Below the pieces are notes generated by a model. That model was not told the origin of the DNA. It saw only the letters and a list, made by a program, of their open reading frames with translations, and ran no database searches. Below, piece after piece: positions 7,873 to 12,614 of a stretch of 14,937 bases of DNA. The stretch lies in contig USCM01000016.1 in assembly GCA_900553155.1 (NCBI GenBank), forward strand, positions 1 through 14,937, read 5' to 3'. The position numbers and the translations under genes are program-made. This stretch comes from an uncultured Prevotella sp. (GTDB lineage Bacteria > Bacteroidota > Bacteroidia > Bacteroidales > Bacteroidaceae). Within the stretch, counting starts at the first letter, position 1. Every line of letters starts with the position of its first letter.

Positions 7873-7930
7873 GCGAAATACAAAACTTTATATATGGATT
7901 GATGGTAAATTGCGGTTTATCGGTGCAGCC

Positions 7931-8048
7931 AAGGCTTAACGGCCGACCAATTAAGGCCTAATGACTGACCAATTAAGCCTTAATGACTGACCAATTAAGC
8001 CTTAACGGCCTACCAATTAAGCCTTACTGACCTACCAACCAAGGCTTG
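7931..8048. repeat. 22-bp tandem repeat array, five full units plus a partial
   Basis: Units start at 7931, 7953, 7975, 7997 and 8019, each exactly 22 bp, with an 8-bp partial at 8041-8048. Each unit begins AAGSCYTAA or a close variant and ends in ACCAATT (the last in ACCAACC), with a variable middle such as CGGCC or TGACTG. The AAGCCTT/AAGGCTT core is nearly palindromic. A 22-bp period is about two helical turns, so the cores would lie on one face of the DNA. The array ends about 73 bp upstream of the -33 element of the yitT-rdgB promoter. Confidence 0.85.
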
Positions 8049-8054
8049 CATGGT

Positions 8055-8075
8055 GCGGTTCGATGCCCGAACCGC
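8055..8075. other. Perfect 8-bp hairpin, possible weak terminator
   Basis: GCGGTTCG (8055-8062) and CGAACCGC (8068-8075) form a perfect stem around the 5-nt loop ATGCC. The following plus-strand sequence (CGTTGTATATTTGTTG) is T-rich but interrupted, so it may be a weak terminator blocking rightward transcription from the repeat region, or a recognition site. Confidence 0.45.
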
Positions 8076-8120
8076 CGTTGTATATTTGTTGTATTTTTAT
8101 CGTGTATTTTGTTGCGCCAT

Positions 8121-8154
8121 TTTGCGGTATTTTGAGCGATTATATGTAACTTTG
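8121..8154 (+). promoter_or_regulatory. Predicted promoter of the yitT-rdgB fusion gene
   Basis: TAACTTTG (8147-8154) is a full match to TAnnTTTG; a TTTG at 8121-8124 lies 22 nt upstream. Transcription would begin near 8160, leaving a short AT-rich leader of about 17 nt with no Shine-Dalgarno, as is common in Bacteroidetes. Confidence 0.7.
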
Positions 8155-8176
8155 CGTCAGATAAAAACATAATATT

Positions 8177-9709
8177 ATGACTCTTGACCACCGTATTATT
8201 TGGCAGGAGGCTAAAGACTACATTTGGATTAGCCTCGGACTTATGCTTTACACGTTTGGCTGGACCGTGTTCTTGCTGCCTTACGAGATTGTAACAGGCG
8301 GCGTAACCGGACTCTCGGCTATCATCTTCTATGCCACAAGAATCCCGATTGAGTACAGCTACTTTGTCATCAACTTCTCATTGCTTGTCGTCGCTCTGAA
8401 GATACTTGGATTTAAGTTTATGATGAAGACCATCTATGCCATCTTCTTCCTTTCGTTCCTATTGTGGGGCGCCCAGAAGCTGATGACCGGACCCGACGGC
8501 GAGTTCTACCAAGTGCTCGGACCTGGCCAGGAGTTTATGTCGCTCATCATTGGCTGCGTTATCACCGGCACATCGCTTGCCATCGTGTTCTTGCACAACG
8601 GCTCGACTGGCGGTACCGACATCATTGCGGCTGTGGTAAACAAGTTTCACGACTTCTCATTGGGCACGGTGCTCATCGGCGTCGACCTCTGCATCATAGG
8701 TTCGTGTCTCTTTATCCCGCAGTTTGGCGAGGAGCTGCAGCGTTGCTACAAGGTAGTGTTCGGTCTTTGCACGATGTTTGTAGAGTGTTTCACGCTCGAC
8801 TATGTTATGAACTCGCGCCGCGAGTCGGTACAGTTTATGATCTTCTCACGCGAGTACGACAAGATAGCGCGTGCCATAACCAAGCACACCGACCACACCC
8901 TTACCATCCTCGACGGACACGGCTGGTACTCAGGTCGCGACATGAAGGTGCTCTGCCTGCTCGCCAAGAAACGTGAGAGCGTACAGATATTCCGCCTTAT
9001 CAAGATGATAGACCCGCGTGCCTTCGTGTCGCAGAGTAGCGTAATAGGTGTGTACGGCGAGGGATTTGACCAGATAAAGGTTAAGGTGAAGAATAGCCCA
9101 AGCCCCACCACCGATTCGCCAACGGCAAATTCCTTAGTCTTCGCCACCAACAACCAGCACAAGCTTGAGGAGATACGCTCTATCCTCGGCTCGCGCTTCG
9201 AGATACTGTCGCTTAACGACATTGGCTGCCACGTCGACATACCCGAGACAGCCAACACACTTGAGGGCAACGCCATACAGAAGGCACGCTACATCGTCGA
9301 CCACTATGGCTACGACTGCTTTGCCGACGACACGGGTCTTGAGGTGCCGGCGCTTGGAGGCGAGCCGGGTGTACATTCGGCACGTTATGCCGAGGGTACC
9401 GACCACAACTCGGATGCTAACATGCAGAAACTGCTGCACCGACTTGAGGGTGTGGACGACCGCCGCGCGCAGTTCCGCACCGTCATCTGTCTTGCCCGAA
9501 AGGGAGACAGCAGCAACTATACGCTGTTTGAGGGTGTCGTTAAAGGAACGATATCCAAGGAGAAGCATGGCACCGAGGGATTCGGCTACGACCCTATCTT
9601 TGTGCCGGAGGGCTACAACGAGTCGTTCGCACAGCTTGGCATGGACGTCAAGAACCACATCTCGCACCGTGCACGTGCCGTGGAGAAGCTTGTCAAGCAT
9701 CTTGCATAG
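8177..9709 (+). CDS. YitT-type membrane protein fused to RdgB/HAM1 non-canonical purine NTP pyrophosphatase
   Basis: A single 510-residue frame with two complete domains. Residues 1-303 are a YitT-family protein: about five membrane segments (near 13-35, 62-80, 84-100, 120-140, 160-210), the GGVTGLS motif (41-47), HNGSTGGTD (140-148) and a C-terminal DUF2179 domain ending in SSVIGVYGEGFDQIKVK (287-303). A Ser/Thr/Pro-rich linker (305-319) leads into residues 320-510, a full-length RdgB: FATNNQHKL, TLEGNAIQKA, catalytic ADDTGLEV (383-390), GVHSARYA, GTEGFGYDPIF and SHRARA are all intact. RdgB hydrolyses dITP, ITP and XTP to the monophosphate. No in-frame start codon lies near the junction (nearest methionines are residues 277 and 416), so the enzyme cannot easily be made alone and would be tethered to the inner membrane on its cytoplasmic side. 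In relatives I recall the two as adjacent separate genes, so the fusion probably arose from loss of the yitT stop. Confidence 0.93.
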   Translation: MTLDHRIIWQEAKDYIWISLGLMLYTFGWTVFLLPYEIVTGGVTGLSAIIFYATRIPIEYSYFVINFSLLVVALKILGFKFMMKTIYAIFFLSFLLWGAQKLMTGPDGEFYQVLGPGQEFMSLIIGCVITGTSLAIVFLHNGSTGGTDIIAAVVNKFHDFSLGTVLIGVDLCIIGSCLFIPQFGEELQRCYKVVFGLCTMFVECFTLDYVMNSRRESVQFMIFSREYDKIARAITKHTDHTLTILDGHGWYSGRDMKVLCLLAKKRESVQIFRLIKMIDPRAFVSQSSVIGVYGEGFDQIKVKVKNSPSPTTDSPTANSLVFATNNQHKLEEIRSILGSRFEILSLNDIGCHVDIPETANTLEGNAIQKARYIVDHYGYDCFADDTGLEVPALGGEPGVHSARYAEGTDHNSDANMQKLLHRLEGVDDRRAQFRTVICLARKGDSSNYTLFEGVVKGTISKEKHGTEGFGYDPIFVPEGYNESFAQLGMDVKNHISHRARAVEKLVKHLA

Positions 9710-9754
9710 GGCGTGGGATAGCCTCCATATTTAGCACCAACCAATATATACAAT

Positions 9755-9795
9755 GAGCAAAGGAGCCGACTTCACAGCCGACCCCTTTGCTCTTT
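9755..9795. terminator. Bidirectional terminator between yitT-rdgB and the leftward genes
   Basis: GAGCAAAGG (9755-9763) pairs perfectly with CCTTTGCTC (9784-9792). The 20-nt interior contains a direct repeat of GCCGAC (9765-9770 and 9777-9782). The plus strand continues TTTATAC; the minus strand continues ATTGTATATATTG. It lies 45 bp after the fusion-gene stop, which converges with the MFS gene. Confidence 0.75.
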
Positions 9796-9826
9796 ATACA
9801 ATAACATTATGAATTCTAATAGCTAA
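9755..9826 (-). ncRNA. Possible short transcript downstream of the MFS gene
   Basis: A good minus-strand promoter (9833-9863) would start transcription near 9826 and reach the hairpin at 9755-9792 after about 35 nt, giving an RNA of roughly 70-75 nt ending in that hairpin. The only start codon found gives an 11-codon frame, so a protein is unlikely. This is a prediction from promoter and terminator alone. Confidence 0.25.
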
Positions 9827-9834
9827 CGTTTGCA
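9821..9834. promoter_or_regulatory. LacI-operator-like site downstream of the MFS gene
   Basis: AGCTAACGTTTGCA matches 12 of 14 positions of the twin operators at 12370 and 12389 (TGCAAACGTTTGCA). It overlaps the last two bases of the minus-strand -7 box (9833-9840) and the predicted start site, where a bound repressor would block initiation. Confidence 0.35.
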
Positions 9835-9863
9835 AAGTTACTCATAGTTAGCCACTTGCGCAA
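9833..9863 (-). promoter_or_regulatory. Predicted minus-strand promoter just after the MFS stop codon
   Basis: Minus-strand TAACTTTG (9833-9840) matches TAnnTTTG fully, and TTG at 9861-9863 is spaced by 20 nt. It lies 20 bp beyond the MFS stop and faces the convergent terminator, so it has no obvious protein gene to serve. Confidence 0.45.
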
Positions 9864-9882
9864 TACCTAATAATCGGTAAAA

Positions 9883-11187
9883 CTACTTGTTTTCCTTAAT
9901 CATAGCCACGCTGCAAGCACCAAGCACCAGCAGCACACCAGCCACAATCATCATATTGCTCTGCACCGAGCCAACAAGCGAGAGGATGCCGCCACCAGCC
10001 ACGGCAGCTATAATCTGCGGTATGCAGATGGTGCCGTTGAACAGTCCGAGGTAGGCACCCTTATGGCCATAACCCTCAAGAGCATTGGTTACAAAGGTGA
10101 AAGGCATGGCAAGCATGGCTGCCCAGGCACATCCAATGAGCATGAACGGAAGCACAAGCATATCCTTGTCGCCTACGAACGGCACCATGGCAAAGCCTAT
10201 ACCGCCGATAACAAGACTGAGGGCGTAAGCCAGCTTGGTGTTCTTGAACTTAGGCAGAGCCATTGCCCACAGCACCGAGCCTACTGCCTGCCAGCAGAAC
10301 AGCACGCCAACCCAGTTGCCGGCAGCCTGATAGCCCTTAGAGGCAGTGTCGGTGGTATGCCATACGGTGTCGGCGATGGTGCCGTTGGTGTAGGTCCACA
10401 TATACATAAAGGCTGCCCAGCAGAAGAACTGAACCAAGCCCACCTTCCAGAACATCGACGGCGCATGCTTGAGCAACTCTATCCACGAAGCCTTCTGCTC
10501 CTCCTCCTGAGGCTTGGCCTCGTTGTATTCGGCATACTCCTCGGGATTCCACTCCTTAACCTTGCACGTGGTGTATAGCACGCAGAGGATGAGGATGGCG
10601 GCACCAATGTAGAACGAGTAGATTACAGAGTCGGGCACCACGCCCTTAGGAGCCTCGTTGGCAATGCCCAGTGCGGTGAAGACGAAGGGGAAGAGATAGC
10701 CCACAACCGAGCCCGAATTGCACAGGAACGACTGTATAGAGTAAGCCAACGACTTCTGTTTCTCGTTTACCATATCGCCCACAAGCATCTTGAACGGCTG
10801 CATAGCCATATTGATGCTGGTGTCGAGGAACATCAGCGATATAAGACCGAACACCATAGCAGTGCCAACAGCCATGCCGAACGAGCCAGCGTTAGGCAGC
10901 AGGCACATCACAGCCACAGCCACGGCGGCTCCGATAAATAGGTAAGGTATGCGGCGGCCGAATCGGGTCCAGGTGCGGTCGCTCAGCGTTCCGATAATAG
11001 GCTGCACGAGGATGCCCATAAGCGGGGGCAGAATCCAGAAGTAGCTAAGGTTGTGCGGATCGGCGCCAAGGGTGGCGAAGATGCGCGAGATGTTTGCACT
11101 TTGTAGGGCGTAGGCAATCTGTACGCCGAAGAATCCGAAGCTCAGATTCCACAAGCTCCAGAAACTTTGATTTGGTTTTGGTTTCAT
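9883..11187 (-). CDS. SLC45-like MFS sugar transporter
   Basis: A 434-residue inner-membrane protein with about 12 hydrophobic segments and a hydrophilic central loop (near 218-240, rich in E and K) between the two halves. Residues 66-82, GTLSDRTWTRFGRRIPY, are the loop 2-3 signature of the SLC45/plant sucrose transporter branch of the major facilitator superfamily, and FLDTSINMAMQPFKMLVGDMV is also typical of the group. Members act as proton-coupled disaccharide or maltodextrin importers; Bacteroidetes copies often sit in alpha-glucan loci. The gene starts 33 bp after the lacI stop on the same strand with no promoter or terminator seen between them, so the two form an operon divergent from susC. 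The substrate is likely an alpha-glucoside, inferred from family and context only. Confidence 0.87.
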   Translation of the reverse strand: MKPKPNQSFWSLWNLSFGFFGVQIAYALQSANISRIFATLGADPHNLSYFWILPPLMGILVQPIIGTLSDRTWTRFGRRIPYLFIGAAVAVAVMCLLPNAGSFGMAVGTAMVFGLISLMFLDTSINMAMQPFKMLVGDMVNEKQKSLAYSIQSFLCNSGSVVGYLFPFVFTALGIANEAPKGVVPDSVIYSFYIGAAILILCVLYTTCKVKEWNPEEYAEYNEAKPQEEEQKASWIELLKHAPSMFWKVGLVQFFCWAAFMYMWTYTNGTIADTVWHTTDTASKGYQAAGNWVGVLFCWQAVGSVLWAMALPKFKNTKLAYALSLVIGGIGFAMVPFVGDKDMLVLPFMLIGCAWAAMLAMPFTFVTNALEGYGHKGAYLGLFNGTICIPQIIAAVAGGGILSLVGSVQSNMMIVAGVLLVLGACSVAMIKENK

Positions 11188-11220
11188 TGTTATTTGGTTT
11201 AATATTTATTAGTCTAATCC

Positions 11221-12255
11221 TTAATACCCCCCCCGGGTGCTGCCTCTTACCACCAAGCGTGTGCGCACCACCTTTTTCTCGATCTTGTCCTTAGGCGATA
11301 TGCCCTCCACCTTATTTATAAGGATGTTGGCAGCCTCCTCGCCCACCTTCTCGCCGCGCTGCTCAATGGTTGTAAGCTGGGGGTCGCAGGCTACGGCACG
11401 CTGTCCGTTGGTAAATCCGCACACCGACACATCGTCCGGCACACTGAATCCGGCATGCTTAGCGGTGTACATAACGCCGATGGCAGTGTCGTCGTTCACG
11501 CAGAAGAAGCCATCTGGACGGTCGGGGCGTTGCAGCACCTCGGGTGTTATCTTCTCTGCATCCTCCCTGTTGTCGCATACGTATACCAGCGACGGGTCGG
11601 GCTGGATGCCTGCTTTTATCAGTGCGTCGCGGTAGCCGTTGTATCTGTTGCGGCCCAGCACGGTGTTGCCGTGCATGCCATAGTAGGCTATGCGTCGGCA
11701 GCCAGTCTCGGCAAGATGCGTTGTTGCGACAAAGGCACCTTGATAATCGTCCACCACAACGAGCGACGCGTCGATGCCCGTACATATACGGTCGTAGAAG
11801 ACTATGGGTATACCGCGGTCGATGAGCGACTTGAAGTGGTCGTACTTCATAGTCTCCTTGGCTTGCGACACGATGACGCCGCACACCTGATGAGCCTCGA
11901 ACATCTGGCAGATGCGCACCTCGCTGTCGTACGACTCGCGCGACGTGGTGGCTATAATGCGGAATCCGCGCTTTGTGGCTGCAGCCTCTATACCGTTAAG
12001 TATGGTGGAAAAATAGTAGTGGGCAAACTCTGGCACTATCACTCCAATAACCTTTATAGGCGCACGCTTGCTGTTGCGCAGCGACTTTGCGATGTCGTTG
12101 GGGTAGAAGTTGTGCTGTTGTGCATACTCGCAAATGAGGCGACGCTTCTCAGCGTTGATGCGTTGGGAGCCGCTCAAGGCTCTCGACACAGTAGCGATAG
12201 ACACGCCGAAGTGTTCGGCTATGTCCTTCATCGTTGTAGGTTGAAGTTCTGACAT
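11221..12255 (-). CDS. LacI-family transcriptional regulator of the sugar locus
   Basis: A 344-residue protein with the full LacI/GalR architecture. Residues 8-40 hold the helix-turn-helix (TMKDIAEHFGVSIATVSRALSG), residues 51-62 the hinge helix (YPNDIAKSLRNS) whose A-x-S-L pattern inserts in the minor groove of a central CG step, and 67-340 a periplasmic-binding-protein-like sugar-sensing domain (IGVIVPEFAHYYFSTILNGIE, ICTGIDASLVVVDDYQGA, DGFFCVNDDTAIGVM). The twin palindromes at 12370-12402 have the central CG expected of its operators. The last codons run through an 8-base homopolymer (C on the plus strand, 11227-11234), so strand slippage would change the final residues. It heads an operon with the MFS transporter and is divergent from susC. 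Confidence 0.93.
   Translation of the reverse strand: MSELQPTTMKDIAEHFGVSIATVSRALSGSQRINAEKRRLICEYAQQHNFYPNDIAKSLRNSKRAPIKVIGVIVPEFAHYYFSTILNGIEAAATKRGFRIIATTSRESYDSEVRICQMFEAHQVCGVIVSQAKETMKYDHFKSLIDRGIPIVFYDRICTGIDASLVVVDDYQGAFVATTHLAETGCRRIAYYGMHGNTVLGRNRYNGYRDALIKAGIQPDPSLVYVCDNREDAEKITPEVLQRPDRPDGFFCVNDDTAIGVMYTAKHAGFSVPDDVSVCGFTNGQRAVACDPQLTTIEQRGEKVGEEAANILINKVEGISPKDKIEKKVVRTRLVVRGSTRGGY
11227..11234. repeat. Homopolymeric C8 tract at the 3' end of the lacI-type gene
   Basis: Eight consecutive C on the plus strand (G8 in the coding strand) lie within the last four codons before the stop at 11221. Loss of one G would give a new ending RGGIKD; gain of one would remove the stop and read on toward the MFS gene. 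Confidence 0.9.
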
Positions 12256-12307
12256 TGGTAGATAGATAATGTAATACTGAAAATGTTTGTTGTTTAAAGA
12301 GATGCTG

Positions 12308-12337
12308 CAAAGGTATCACATTATTTTAAAATAGCAA
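12308..12337 (-). promoter_or_regulatory. Predicted promoter of the lacI-MFS operon
   Basis: Minus-strand TACCTTTG (12308-12315) matches TAnnTTTG, with TTG at 12335-12337 spaced by 19 nt. Transcription would begin near 12301, leaving a leader of about 46 nt. The operators at 12370-12402 lie 33-65 bp upstream of its -33 element, so one set of sites could control both directions. Confidence 0.7.
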
Positions 12338-12369
12338 TGATAAAGTGTTTTTTGATGTGCGTCAAGTAG

Positions 12370-12402
12370 TGCAAACGTTTGCATTGGGTGCAAACGTTTG
12401 CA
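12370..12402. promoter_or_regulatory. Twin perfect LacI-type operators
   Basis: The perfect 14-bp palindrome TGCAAACGTTTGCA occurs at 12370-12383 and again at 12389-12402, separated by TTGGG, centre to centre 19 bp. The AAACGTTT centre is typical of LacI/GalR operators. Both lie between the divergent lacI-type and susC-like genes. Binding by the adjacent regulator is inference but well supported by position and motif class. Confidence 0.88.
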
Positions 12403-12457
12403 TATATAAAACTTCACTTTTGCTTACAAAAAGCATACAACGAATTGATTTACGTCA

Positions 12458-12465
12458 TAATTTTG
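12458..12465 (+). promoter_or_regulatory. Predicted -7 box of the susC promoter
   Basis: TAATTTTG is a full match to TAnnTTTG. No TTTG is found at the right distance upstream (near 12435), so the promoter may be weak unless activated. The operators end 55 bp upstream. Transcription would start near 12472. Confidence 0.5.
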
Positions 12466-12468
12466 CAC

Positions 12469-12614
12469 ATGAGTTCAATGAGGGGAAAACTTAGTACAGC
12501 CCGAAGTATAGATCTTAAACGATTAAAAACCGCTTTTATAGAACCTATAATACTTTTAACAAGTATACTATATATACGAAATTTAATTTCAATTTACTAA
12601 TATCTAAAGCTACA
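12469..12614 (+). other. susC leader with three small hairpins and an open 43-codon frame
   Basis: The ~140-nt leader is AT-rich and carries short inverted repeats: TATAG-AAC-CTATA (12537-12549), ATACTT-TTAAC-AAGTAT (12550-12566) and GAAATT-T-AATTTC (12578-12590). A frame from the ATG at 12469 (or 12478) ends at 12600, 14 nt before susC; it resembles no family I know and its first ATG may precede the transcription start. A regulatory leader is possible; coding is doubtful. Confidence 0.3.

Noticed and set aside
7499..7880. Cobalamin riboswitch upstream of the BtuG-like gene
   Set aside because: I looked on the minus strand for the B12-box-like GCCAGGAGACCTGCC and the other conserved blocks and did not find them; the strong structure here is the symmetric palindrome, and the likely promoter lies downstream of it.
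7776..7961. 61-codon plus-strand frame running from the palindrome into the tandem repeats
   Set aside because: It crosses unrelated repeat structures, has no start signal or motif, and is probably chance.
7931..8048. CRISPR array
   Set aside because: Units are contiguous 22-bp tandem repeats without unique spacers, and no cas genes are present.
12469..12600. 43-codon leader peptide gene before susC
   Set aside because: Its first ATG lies at or before the predicted transcription start, it has no recognisable family or ribosome-binding signal, and AT-rich leaders often contain open frames by chance; kept only as a note in the leader entry.
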